DNA from: a virus
Reading direction: 5' to 3' (one strand)
Length of the DNA stretch: 64,000 nt
IMG/VR virus record: IMGVR_UViG_3300027759_003534
Span: 118,567 to 182,566 of that record
Part shown: one piece after another, positions 34,348-41,408 of the stretch
How the letters are laid out: each line of letters begins with the position of its first letter
How positions within the stretch are numbered: position 1 is the stretch's first letter
The notes under the pieces: generated by a model
What the model was told of the DNA's origin: nothing
The model's input: the letters and a program-made list of their open reading frames with translations, nothing else
The model's database searches: none
Position numbers and translations under genes: made by a program

Positions 34348-35433
34348 CTAGGCGGATGCCTGTAAAATGTACTTGCCGTAGCGTTGATGGAATTCATCAA
34401 AGTTCTTGAGCTTGGTAGGCTGGAACGGTAAGTTGTATGTGGTAAGCGCAATTCTAGCACCCATAACAACCAACTCGGTTTCAAAGTTCTTCATCATGTA
34501 AGCAAAGAAATTATCGGCCATTTCATGGAACTGCTTGTCAGATACCTTTTGCTCAATTGCGGCTTTGAGCTCATAGCACATACTAATTACCAGGCTATAC
34601 ATAGCTGATACCTCTTTGACATTCAACTCTTTTTCCTTGCCTGCCAGGATATCTTCTGGCTTAGGCATCTTACCAGCAATCTTGCGGTGTGCCATAAACT
34701 TAACAGCAAGGCCTTCACCTACAGTGCCGGCAATCAGGTTCATGATTGTGTCATCATCGCTGTCGTCATCTTCCAACAATTCGCTTACGAATGTCCATGA
34801 ACGTGGTGTTGCAAAGGCGCGGCTTGCTGACTTGGCATCAAAATCGTAGAGATCCTGCTTGGCGTATGAAATGTAACCTACTACATCTTTGTGAATGTTT
34901 TTGTTCACTGCCCACTCTTGCCAGCTTGAAAAGTCACATTTCATTTCTTGATGAATGAAACGATTTGCAAGTGGAGTTGGCATACGATATGTGACACCTT
35001 TGTCACTTTCTCTATTGCCAGCAGCAACCATTACTACATTGTCAGGCAGTATGTATTTGCCACTACGACGATTTAGGATCAACTGATAGGCCGCGGCCTG
35101 TACACTAGGAGCCGCACTGTTGAGTTCGTCAAAGAACACAACCACAATAGGATGCTGGCTAGCGAATTCTTCTGTAGGAAGATCGATAGGTTCGGCCCAG
35201 TCCATCTTGCCGTTGTCTTTATTATAAAACGGAATACCACGAATGTCTGTCGGCTCCATCTGACCCAAACGAAGGTCAATCATTACACCACCAAGTTCAG
35301 CAGTGATGTCTGCTACCAATTCACTCTTACCAATACCAGGAGGGCCCCACAGGAATAGTGGGCGTTGTTTTTTAAATGCTTTGAGTAGACTCTTGCGAGC
35401 TTGAGTCGAAGTGACGGTTCTTGTTTCTGACAT
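34348..35433 (-). CDS. MoxR-type AAA+ ATPase
   Basis: The 361-aa protein has Walker A FLWGPPGIGKSELV near residue 27, IDLRLGQMEPTDIRG near residue 52, Walker B VVVFFDELN near residue 96, sensor 1 VVMVAAGNRESD near residue 134 and TPLANRFIH near residue 155. An acidic DDDSDDD loop lies near residue 223. MoxR ATPases work with VWA-domain partners; the likely partner is encoded at 29080, and their promoters share sequence. In a phage such a pair may help in assembly or host takeover. Confidence 0.9.
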   Translation of the reverse strand: MSETRTVTSTQARKSLLKAFKKQRPLFLWGPPGIGKSELVADITAELGGVMIDLRLGQMEPTDIRGIPFYNKDNGKMDWAEPIDLPTEEFASQHPIVVVFFDELNSAAPSVQAAAYQLILNRRSGKYILPDNVVMVAAGNRESDKGVTYRMPTPLANRFIHQEMKCDFSSWQEWAVNKNIHKDVVGYISYAKQDLYDFDAKSASRAFATPRSWTFVSELLEDDDSDDDTIMNLIAGTVGEGLAVKFMAHRKIAGKMPKPEDILAGKEKELNVKEVSAMYSLVISMCYELKAAIEQKVSDKQFHEMADNFFAYMMKNFETELVVMGARIALTTYNLPFQPTKLKNFDEFHQRYGKYILQASA

Positions 35434-35481
35434 GAGGGCTGTGTCCTATAAATTGTGATTAAAATTAACTACTATACGACT

Positions 35482-35511
35482 ATTATACTATTAAAGAGAT
35501 TTTTGTGTCAA
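35482..35511 (-). promoter_or_regulatory. Sigma-70-like promoter of the MoxR gene
   Basis: On the minus strand TTGACA (35511-35506), an 18-bp spacer and TATAAT (35487-35482). It overlaps the 3' end of the 35491-35700 gene. The TATAATAGTCGTATAG stretch matches the two other promoters of this set. Confidence 0.8.
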
Positions 35512-35700
35512 ACGGTCAAAGATCTGCTGTTGTAAAACGACAACATCTTCATGGCTTACATAGAAGTCGGTGCGTGGGTCATAATACTCTCCAGCTCGGG
35601 GATCGTAGTATAGGACAGCACCACTAGGGTAATGAAAAGGTCCTTCTAAGCCTGCACGTGGGCCAAAGTTAGGATCATGTTGGAAAACGGTGTAAGCCAT
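35491..35700 (-). CDS. 69-aa conserved phage protein, unknown function
   Basis: It starts MAYTVFQHDPNFGPRAGLEG and is rich in Tyr/Pro/Asp, with an internal near-repeat YYDPRAGEYYDPRTDFYV. It ends in a helix (VVVLQQQIFDRL). AAGGAG precedes its ATG and a strong promoter lies 30 bp upstream. The tyrosine-rich double Y-Y-D-P-R motif is its only notable feature. Confidence 0.65.
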   Translation of the reverse strand: MAYTVFQHDPNFGPRAGLEGPFHYPSGAVLYYDPRAGEYYDPRTDFYVSHEDVVVLQQQIFDRLTQKSL

Positions 35701-35729
35701 CTTGAACTCCTTTTAATTACTATACAACT

Positions 35730-35758
35730 ATTATAGCAAAATGGAAATTAATGGTCAA
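35730..35758 (-). promoter_or_regulatory. Strong sigma-70-like promoter
   Basis: On the minus strand TTGACC (35758-35753), a 17-bp spacer and TATAAT (35735-35730). It is nearly identical to the promoter at 30401, including the spacer segment ATTAATT-CCATTT. Confidence 0.85.
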
Positions 35759-35788
35759 CCACCAGCGAGAATACTGTTTATCTACTGT

Positions 35789-36946
35789 TTATTCTAAAAA
35801 ATACTCTTTACTGAAACTTAGTTTTTGACCAAAATAAATGTTGTTGGGGTTGTTTCTCCAGTAGTCTGGTATTTTGTTCCATATATTGGCCATGCTATTA
35901 TAGAAATTTTTAGCAGCCTTTTCGTTGTTGTTGGCGGAAAAAAACCAGTTGTCGCGTTGGGCAAAAAAGATGCTAGGAGTTTTGCTTTCTACATACACCG
36001 TAGGGTTCCATTTTGGGTATATCAAGGTATGCACTCCAGACGCACTCAACCAAAGTTGTGATCCATCTGACAAGTATTTGTAAGCCAAATCTGATTTTGT
36101 TTTTGTCATAAATTCTGTACGTTCATTGGCATGTTGCAAATAATTTTTAATAACATGAGCCTGTTTGATTGGGATTAGTGGAGCTTCTGGAGACCAATAA
36201 AAAAGCTCATAGTTATTGCCGTCCTTATTTTCTTTTTGTTCACGTGCCGAAATTGCCATATCAACACTTTCGATAAATCTAAATGCATATCGTCCTTCTT
36301 TAAGAGTGACTCGAGGTTTATCCAGGCCATAAATTATGACTAGCCTACGACCCGAATCTATAATATCTCTCCATTCGGGTATGCGTTCTTTTAAACCATA
36401 TTTAAAACTGTGCCAGGGAGTTCTATGTATATTGGTTTCGTAACCCCAAGATTCTATCATGTCAGAGTTTTCAAACCGCTCAATTACATCCTGGGTAAAA
36501 TCAATTGTTCTGAACTGCAGATCAGGCCATTTAACCTTGAGTTGTTCAAACTTAGGAGTAACCACTTTGAATATTTCAGCATTGGCTAAGTTGTCTGCGT
36601 CACCGGTGTATTCATAATTATGAAAACTAAACAGCTCGTCGATCTTGATGTTGTTGTCTACAAAAGTATCAAGGATATTATTGCTGTCTGCACCGCCGCT
36701 GTAGGCTAATATTACATAGTCATAATTTATGCGTATTTGTTCAGCACGTTGGCGATACAACTCACTAAGACTTTGCTTGGGCTCTACTGTCCAATCAAAT
36801 TGATTGTAAACCTGCTCATTGAAATTCCAGTGAGGATGTATGCCTGTTTTGGTATGTAGTTCGATGGCTTCCAGTTTGCTGTAGGTCTGACAATTACCAA
36901 CTTGGTAAAAGCCAAACATATCGGGGTTTTGTCTCATGACGGTCAT
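35789..36946 (-). CDS. PP-loop ATP pyrophosphatase (asparagine-synthase-like)
   Basis: The 385-aa protein has the PP-loop VILAYSGGADSNNIL near residue 78, typical of N-type ATP pyrophosphatases that adenylate a carboxylate or similar group. It is Trp/Tyr-rich at the C-terminus. The N-terminal glutamine-amidotransferase Cys of asparagine synthase is absent, so an amine donor other than Gln is likely. It lacks the QueC zinc Cys cluster. It lies 3 bp after the stop of the Bug-type gene and forms an operon with it. Confidence 0.7.
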   Translation of the reverse strand: MTVMRQNPDMFGFYQVGNCQTYSKLEAIELHTKTGIHPHWNFNEQVYNQFDWTVEPKQSLSELYRQRAEQIRINYDYVILAYSGGADSNNILDTFVDNNIKIDELFSFHNYEYTGDADNLANAEIFKVVTPKFEQLKVKWPDLQFRTIDFTQDVIERFENSDMIESWGYETNIHRTPWHSFKYGLKERIPEWRDIIDSGRRLVIIYGLDKPRVTLKEGRYAFRFIESVDMAISAREQKENKDGNNYELFYWSPEAPLIPIKQAHVIKNYLQHANERTEFMTKTKSDLAYKYLSDGSQLWLSASGVHTLIYPKWNPTVYVESKTPSIFFAQRDNWFFSANNNEKAAKNFYNSMANIWNKIPDYWRNNPNNIYFGQKLSFSKEYFLE

Positions 36947-36949
36947 CTA

Positions 36950-37915
36950 TTATTGTTGTTCGCTAAAGTTTGAACTTTCCATGACTTTTCGACTGGAACG
37001 AATACTATCGCTAATAATCTTTAAAAACTCTGCGGATTCTGTAATTGGCAATGGATAGGCCATATTTTTGGCTAAAATATTTAAAAACTCAGGATCCTTG
37101 GCGGCTACACGCATAGCATTTCTCAACCGGTCAATCACATAAGCTGGCGTATTAGCCGGAGCAATTATACCATACCACGGAACTATGTTGGCTTCTGGCA
37201 ACTCTAATTCTGTAAACGTGGGCACGTTTGGTAGTTCGGCCAAGCGGTTCGGCCAAGCTACGGCCAAAGGAACAGCACTGCCTGCGGCAATATGTTGATT
37301 AACGGGCATGATAATTTCAGCCATGGAATTTAAATCACCTCGCAAAAAGTCTAACAACATCTGATTAGCAGCCTTGTAAGGAATCATGGTCAATTTGGTA
37401 TTGGTTTTAAAAGCAATAGTTTCCATGATCAAATGCGTATGGTTGCAATACTGTGCGCCGTAGTTAACCTTGTTGGGATTTTGCCTTGCTGTGCTGACAA
37501 GTTCTTGAAAAGTTTTTAAAGACGAATTTTTTGGCACTGCTAATACAATAGGCGAAGCTGCAAACCGCGACACAGGTGTAAAATCAGTAACTGAATTATA
37601 AGGTGCGTTCTTGACGCATTGCGGACTGATAACCAAGGCCGAAACGGTACCCATGCCTATAGTGTACCCATCAGGCTTTGCTTTTGACACCTGAGACAAC
37701 CCTATAGATCCGCCTGCTCCGGTTACATTAACTACTACCAACGGCTGTCCAAGAGAGTTAGACATGGATTTGGCTATGGCACGGGCTAAGATATCCGATG
37801 CACCACCTGTTCCGAATGGCACAATAAACTCAATGGGTTTAACCGGATAAGCAGGCGTCTGTGCTTGCGATACTATCCAAAATAATCCCAAAAAAATTGT
37901 TGCAAAATATTTCAT
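36950..37915 (-). CDS. Bug-family tripartite tricarboxylate transporter binding protein
   Basis: The 321-aa protein starts with a signal peptide (MKYFATIFLGLFWIVSQAQ) and has the family hallmarks YPVKPIEFIVPFGTGGASDI near residue 20, GQPLVVVNVTGAGGSIG near residue 55, KPDGYTIGMG near residue 80 and LPNVPTFTELEL near residue 233. These periplasmic solute receptors are greatly expanded in Burkholderiales. The ATG at 37915 has an AGGAG site and its own sigma-70-like promoter. No TctA/TctB membrane genes are present, so it would work with host transporters or capture a ligand. Confidence 0.9.
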   Translation of the reverse strand: MKYFATIFLGLFWIVSQAQTPAYPVKPIEFIVPFGTGGASDILARAIAKSMSNSLGQPLVVVNVTGAGGSIGLSQVSKAKPDGYTIGMGTVSALVISPQCVKNAPYNSVTDFTPVSRFAASPIVLAVPKNSSLKTFQELVSTARQNPNKVNYGAQYCNHTHLIMETIAFKTNTKLTMIPYKAANQMLLDFLRGDLNSMAEIIMPVNQHIAAGSAVPLAVAWPNRLAELPNVPTFTELELPEANIVPWYGIIAPANTPAYVIDRLRNAMRVAAKDPEFLNILAKNMAYPLPITESAEFLKIISDSIRSSRKVMESSNFSEQQ

Positions 37916-37960
37916 AAAACTCCTTTTAATGTTGTAAATGTTTTCGCCGTACGTTTTACT

Positions 37961-37988
37961 ATTATACAATGTATAGCAAAAATGTCAA
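37961..37988 (-). promoter_or_regulatory. Sigma-70-like promoter of the Bug-type gene
   Basis: On the minus strand TTGACA (37988-37983), a 16-bp spacer and TATAAT (37966-37961), 46 bp before the ATG. The 130 bp further upstream hold no gene, only a stem-loop (38034-38050, CTGTGTT/AACACAG) and a TATAAATA box at 38124-38117. Confidence 0.75.
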
Positions 37989-38119
37989 GCAATTTTTAGA
38001 AGCTGGCGATGAATATCGCTCACGGTGGGCGTTCTGTGTTTTTAACACAGTAAAGACATCAATATGTCAGGCGTCTGTAATATATCCGACGTCGGTGAAT
38101 CCGGCGTTGCTAGAATTAT

Positions 38120-39367
38120 TTATAACTGATCAATCCATTTTAACATTTTTATGGCCACCAAGCTATTGATAGGAATATGACCGTGTGTGTGAGCAAGAGC
38201 AATTTGATCTTGAATATAGTCAAGACCTTCGGCGTCGTGCGACAGAGAATCAGGTATGGTCAGCAACTGTTGATCCAACAATGATAACGGAATCAAGGTG
38301 TCTTTAAGCATGTCATTGTCGTATAGGCTTTCAATGCCAATATAAGGTTCCAAAAAATTATCTACATTTGAAAACATGATGTCTTGGGCTATTGTAGCAT
38401 TGGCCACGTGTGACAAACTAACACCGGTAAAATCAAGCCTTCGTAACAGATCAAATGTTAAATCTGTACCTATAGGACTGTAGACTTTATTACCATTTAT
38501 TCCATCCATCAACGCCCAGGGTTTTTGTAACAAGTGAGTGCGATCTATACCTATCCGGGGTTTGTAAACATCATAGGATTTCAAAGATTGGGTGTAAAAT
38601 GTTTGTGAGTTTAAATAATCCTTGACCTGGGCGGAAGTTACCTGGTCTTGCAACAATAACTCGTCCACAAATACAGGTTTGTGCAATAAAATTTGGTTGC
38701 CATGGAATCCAAAAATAAACGCCGTGTCACGATGTTTTCTTAATATGCTGTGCGTAGTGTAGCACTTCAAGTGCTGTAAATCTCCATGGTTAAAACTATA
38801 GGCTATATCTTCTACAGTCATGGTCATGCGGGTAATAGATTTGCACTGTGATTCTAACCTGTTTAAAAGAGCATCAACTTTGTGTTTGTTTTCTAGATTG
38901 TTATGTAGACTCAGCTCGCTGTCTTGAGTGCGATTTTCAAAACACAATATATTGGTTCTTGGCAACAGTTTTTGCGAAATGACAAAACTCAACAACACCA
39001 TTGAATCTATTCCACCACTGTAGCAAAGAGTAACTTGTGCATGGCTTTGATATATGCTTGATATGGCCCGACTTATTTGGTCATGCACCTGTTGTGTATA
39101 AAACTCTAAATTGACATTTCTTGTTACAGGCGTGCAAGACAATATATCACCATCTTGGCTGTAGATGAAATTGCCAGTGGGAATAAAATATCCAGCCCAA
39201 CAACTACCCAGTTGTGAATCGGCAATATTTATAATAGGTGCATTTGATGGGCGGAAATAGACAGCTCTATCAAGTGGTTGATTCTTGATTTTAGATATAT
39301 CTGTTTCTATTAGATTGTCTTTGACAATAAATTTATTGAGCTCTAGGTCTTTGTTACAAAACTGCAT
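38120..39367 (-). CDS. PP-loop ATP pyrophosphatase (asparagine-synthase-like)
   Basis: The 415-aa protein has the PP-loop VTLCYSGGIDSMVLL near residue 112. It is a second SGGxDS protein near the one at 35789, but the two are diverged beyond the motif. Later parts (FGFHGNQILL, INGNKVYSPIGTD) fit the synthase domain of asparagine-synthase-like amide-forming enzymes. The N-terminal 100 residues are not a Gln amidotransferase. The product is unknown. With the radical SAM and amidinotransferase genes it hints at amide or amidine chemistry. Confidence 0.65.
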   Translation of the reverse strand: MQFCNKDLELNKFIVKDNLIETDISKIKNQPLDRAVYFRPSNAPIINIADSQLGSCWAGYFIPTGNFIYSQDGDILSCTPVTRNVNLEFYTQQVHDQISRAISSIYQSHAQVTLCYSGGIDSMVLLSFVISQKLLPRTNILCFENRTQDSELSLHNNLENKHKVDALLNRLESQCKSITRMTMTVEDIAYSFNHGDLQHLKCYTTHSILRKHRDTAFIFGFHGNQILLHKPVFVDELLLQDQVTSAQVKDYLNSQTFYTQSLKSYDVYKPRIGIDRTHLLQKPWALMDGINGNKVYSPIGTDLTFDLLRRLDFTGVSLSHVANATIAQDIMFSNVDNFLEPYIGIESLYDNDMLKDTLIPLSLLDQQLLTIPDSLSHDAEGLDYIQDQIALAHTHGHIPINSLVAIKMLKWIDQL

Positions 39368-39375
39368 AAGTTAAA

Positions 39376-39543
39376 TTACCGTCCACGGCCAGCACTACGA
39401 GTTGGCGGTTTCTTGGCTGGCCCAGCTGAGGGTTTAACTTTGGCTTTTTTCTCTACAACAGAATTAACATCGCTACTGTCTGGGTGAGTTCGACCTTGTT
39501 TCTTTGCTAATGCTTTGGCAATTGTGTCAGAAAGTTTTGACAT
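39376..39543 (-). CDS. 55-aa basic protein
   Basis: It starts MSKLSDTIAKALAKKQG and is Lys/Pro/Arg-rich, ending TRSAGRGR. AAGGA precedes the ATG. It is probably nucleic-acid or RNA associated by charge. It lies next to another basic mini-protein gene. Function unknown. Confidence 0.6.
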   Translation of the reverse strand: MSKLSDTIAKALAKKQGRTHPDSSDVNSVVEKKAKVKPSAGPAKKPPTRSAGRGR

Positions 39544-39575
39544 TTCGTGTTCCTTTTTCTTTGTGTCTAGTCTTG

Positions 39576-39779
39576 CTACTCTGCTACAACCTCTTTTTCG
39601 ACGAATCCTGGGCGAGCTTTTAGTACTGCAATTCTGCGTTGAATTTTTGGTGCAGTCTTTTTACGAGCATTGACCAGCAACTTTTCTAACTGGGTTACAT
39701 TCAGCGGCCCTAAGCGTTCCCGACCATTCTTGGTACGCATTGGATCTGATTTGCGAGCTTTTTGTCCTGTCTTTGCCAT
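39576..39779 (-). CDS. 67-aa basic protein
   Basis: It starts MAKTGQKARKSDPMRTKNGR, then ERLGPLNVTQLEKLL and a Lys/Arg-rich helix. The R-L-G-P-L-N-x-x-Q-L segment recurs, from memory, in small basic proteins of marine phages. A TATAAGTA box lies about 25 bp upstream and AAGGAA precedes the ATG. It is possibly DNA binding. Confidence 0.65.
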   Translation of the reverse strand: MAKTGQKARKSDPMRTKNGRERLGPLNVTQLEKLLVNARKKTAPKIQRRIAVLKARPGFVEKEVVAE

Positions 39780-39858
39780 GTTGTTTCCTTGTGTTATATT
39801 TTACTTATAACTGGAATAGCTGGCAATTAAAATTCTGGTGGGCCCTGAAGGTGTTTTG

Positions 39859-39932
39859 TGGACCCCTCCGGACTCGAACCGGAATAGTACAAATTATGAG
39901 TTTGCGGCAATAACCAATTATGCTAGAGGTCC
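39859..39932 (-). tRNA. tRNA-Met (CAT)
   Basis: The acceptor GGACCTC pairs with GGGGTCC (one G-T pair); the anticodon loop CTCATAA is on a five-pair stem (with a G-T pair at its base); the T-arm is TCCGG-TTCGAGT-CCGGA. Discriminator A. CCA is not encoded (CAA follows). A CAT anticodon could also be a lysidine-modified Ile tRNA; sequence alone does not decide. Confidence 0.85.
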
Positions 39933-39961
39933 ACAAAACATCCTTGCCCTACAAAACTTGG

Positions 39962-40048
39962 CGGAAGCGGTCCGATTCGAACGGACGGAGGATTTAACTC
40001 CTCGGCAGGTTAGTAATCTGCTGGTTTCGGCCACTCACCCACGCTTCC
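39962..40048 (-). tRNA. tRNA-Ser with anticodon ACT
   Basis: Acceptor GGAAGCG/CGCTTCC, discriminator G, encoded CCA at 39961-39959, and a long variable arm (GAGGA/TCCTC) identify a serine tRNA. The anticodon loop reads TTACTAA, giving ACT rather than the usual GCT, and the stem has an A-C mismatch at 31-39. The T-arm is normal. Confidence 0.85.
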
Positions 40049-40059
40049 GTACAACTTGG

Positions 40060-40132
40060 CGCTCCCGACCGGATTCGAACCGGTGTACTTGCCGTGAAAG
40101 GGCAATGTCCTAGGCCTCTAGACGACGGGAGC
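40060..40132 (-). tRNA. tRNA-Glu (TTC)
   Basis: Acceptor GCTCCCG/CGGGAGC, anticodon stem TTGCC/GGCAA with loop CTTTCAC, and T-arm ACCGG-TTCGAAT-CCGGT. Discriminator G, with CCA encoded at 40059-40057. The fold is regular throughout. Confidence 0.92.
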
Positions 40133-40139
40133 CTGTACT

Positions 40140-40301
40140 TTACCTCATGAATTGTTGTTGCTTAATGGCCTTGTTGATAGCTTTGATGCGTTGGTTGGCG
40201 TCCATGATACTACGGCTAGCCGATTCGCGTTTTTCACTCTTGGTCCACTGTCCTGCAAGGGTACGGCCTAATTCACTTGATGTTTGTTGTGGCTTTGCCA
40301 T
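40140..40301 (-). CDS. 53-aa small basic protein
   Basis: It starts MAKPQQTSSELGRTLAGQW and ends KAINKAIKQQQFMR, polar and helical. It lies between the tRNA-Glu gene and the omega-like gene, whose stop is 1 bp from its ATG. No known domain. Confidence 0.55.
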   Translation of the reverse strand: MAKPQQTSSELGRTLAGQWTKSEKRESASRSIMDANQRIKAINKAIKQQQFMR

Positions 40302-40302
40302 G

Positions 40303-40530
40303 CTATTTTACCTTTGCTAAGTAATCAACTAAATTGACCTGCCCTGCTTGGATTTCATGCAGTGCATCTACGCAGGTCACATAACGGTTGGTGTCTTCAC
40401 GGTGAACACGTTTGAGTTCACGCAGTCGTTGTGCGCCAATTAGGACCATGTCATAACGTCCGCCGCCAGCTTGACGTACACACTGTTCCATATCAATCGC
40501 TGGGCCACGACTTGCAATTCTTGCTTTCAT
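40303..40530 (-). CDS. RNA polymerase omega (RpoZ)-like protein
   Basis: The 75-aa protein matches the omega pattern: an initial helix DMEQCVRQ, then RYDMVLIGAQRLRELKR (omega: R-[FY]-x-L-V-L-x-A-x-x-R-A-R), then VTCVDALHEIQAGQVNL (omega: V-x-A-L-x-E-I-x-x-G-x-V). It may join or replace the host omega subunit and so affect host polymerase. A consensus promoter with TTGACA and TATAAT precedes it. Length and order of motifs fit well; the similarity is by eye. Confidence 0.65.
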   Translation of the reverse strand: MKARIASRGPAIDMEQCVRQAGGGRYDMVLIGAQRLRELKRVHREDTNRYVTCVDALHEIQAGQVNLVDYLAKVK

Positions 40531-40553
40531 GATATCTCCTGTTGTAAAAGTGT

Positions 40554-40582
40554 ATTATATATTAAATTGATGGCAATGTCAA
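40554..40582 (-). promoter_or_regulatory. Consensus sigma-70 promoter of the omega-like gene
   Basis: On the minus strand TTGACA (40582-40577), a 17-bp spacer and TATAAT (40559-40554), followed by AGGAGA and the ATG at 40530. Both boxes match consensus exactly. Confidence 0.9.
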
Positions 40583-40631
40583 TATGAGTATGCTCATTTG
40601 ATCTTGTTAAAATTGAACAACGGCACGTTGA

Positions 40632-41249
40632 TTATACCGGCTCTTTATTTGTTATATTTAAATATTCTTGATATAGTTCTTCCCAATTTAAAATTATGTT
40701 TTTAAAAAAATAAGGACTTTTTTGATGTACCTTCCCAACTCGCAATTCATTGTATTCTAAGCCCAATTCGTCAGCAAGAAATTTTGCCCCTTGATCTATT
40801 AGATCTTCGTAGTAAATTGTTACAACTTTTTTATAAACAGATAAATTAACTTTATGGTCCCAACTACGCTTTGATTTTAGTAAATTAATAAATTTTAATT
40901 TGTCAATGACAGTTGGCTCTACAACTTTGCTACTATAATCTTTACCGCTCCATTCATTGACTATGTTGGCTACAATAACACTCATTAATTGAGCAAATAC
41001 ATCTTTCCTGAGACTTATTATTAAAGTTACAGTTGCTGGATCTAAATCTTTGATTAAATTAATGTCATGCAGATGTATTACTACATTTTGATCTTTAATA
41101 TGTTGCCGACATTCTTTTTCATTCATCGGAAGCCATAGCCCGTACGCATCAGCTAATCCTCCTTTATTAAACGGAGTACCTGCTAACATCTCTAGTATAA
41201 TATGACTTCCGGTTCTTCCTGGAGAAAAAATAGTATAGACACTGTTCAT
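40632..41249 (-). CDS. Sulfotransferase-like P-loop protein
   Basis: The 205-aa protein begins YTIFSPGRTGSHIILEML, a PAPS-binding-like loop (S-x-x-R-T-G-S-x). LIISLRKDVFAQLMS near residue 75 resembles the second PAPS motif (R-x-P...S), and VVTIYYEDLIDQG near residue 143 the third. These are hallmarks of Sulfotransfer_1/3 proteins. I chose the ATG at 41249 because the first ATG at 41255 is part of a TATAAATA box. The acceptor is unknown. Confidence 0.6.
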   Translation of the reverse strand: MNSVYTIFSPGRTGSHIILEMLAGTPFNKGGLADAYGLWLPMNEKECRQHIKDQNVVIHLHDINLIKDLDPATVTLIISLRKDVFAQLMSVIVANIVNEWSGKDYSSKVVEPTVIDKLKFINLLKSKRSWDHKVNLSVYKKVVTIYYEDLIDQGAKFLADELGLEYNELRVGKVHQKSPYFFKNIILNWEELYQEYLNITNKEPV

Positions 41250-41254
41250 GCCCA

Positions 41255-41262
41255 TATTTATA
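41255..41262 (-). promoter_or_regulatory. T4-late-promoter-like TATAAATA box
   Basis: TATAAATA on the minus strand ends 5 bp before the ATG at 41249. With T4 spacing the transcript would begin at or next to the start codon, giving a leaderless message. Confidence 0.45.
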
Positions 41263-41328
41263 GATCAATTCCGCTTGTCTCAATGTTTCCATTCGTTATA
41301 AAAATTTGTGTGTTGACCGTTAGCATGG

Positions 41329-41402
41329 TACCCTGGGGAGGATTCGGACCTCCACATTCCGATTTCTTGGACCGGTGACTTTACCTGTTTGTCTACCAGG
41401 GC
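41329..41402 (-). tRNA. Unusual tRNA, nominal anticodon AAG, isotype uncertain
   Basis: A full cloverleaf forms: acceptor GCCCTGG/CCAGGGT, D-stem GAC/GTC, anticodon stem CCGGT/ATCGG, T-stem GGAGG/CCTCC, discriminator A and encoded CCA. The anticodon loop reads CCAAGAA, so position 33 is C instead of the near-universal T, and the T-loop TCCGAAT has C at 55. AAG would be leucine, yet the leucine long variable arm is missing. It may be a decaying or specialised tRNA. Confidence 0.65.
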
Positions 41403-41408
41403 TAATTT

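Noticed and set aside
37969-38169. Plus-strand ORF of 66 codons between the two PP-loop genes
   Set aside because: No ribosome binding site, and it overlaps the promoter of the Bug-type gene and the 3' end of the neighbouring gene.
38120-39367. PP-loop protein as QueC
   Set aside because: The SGGxDS motif lies after about 110 residues and the C-terminal zinc cysteines of QueC are absent.
39838-40113. Plus-strand ORF of 91 codons across 39838-40113
   Set aside because: It is antisense to the tRNA-Met, -Ser and -Glu genes and has no ribosome binding site.
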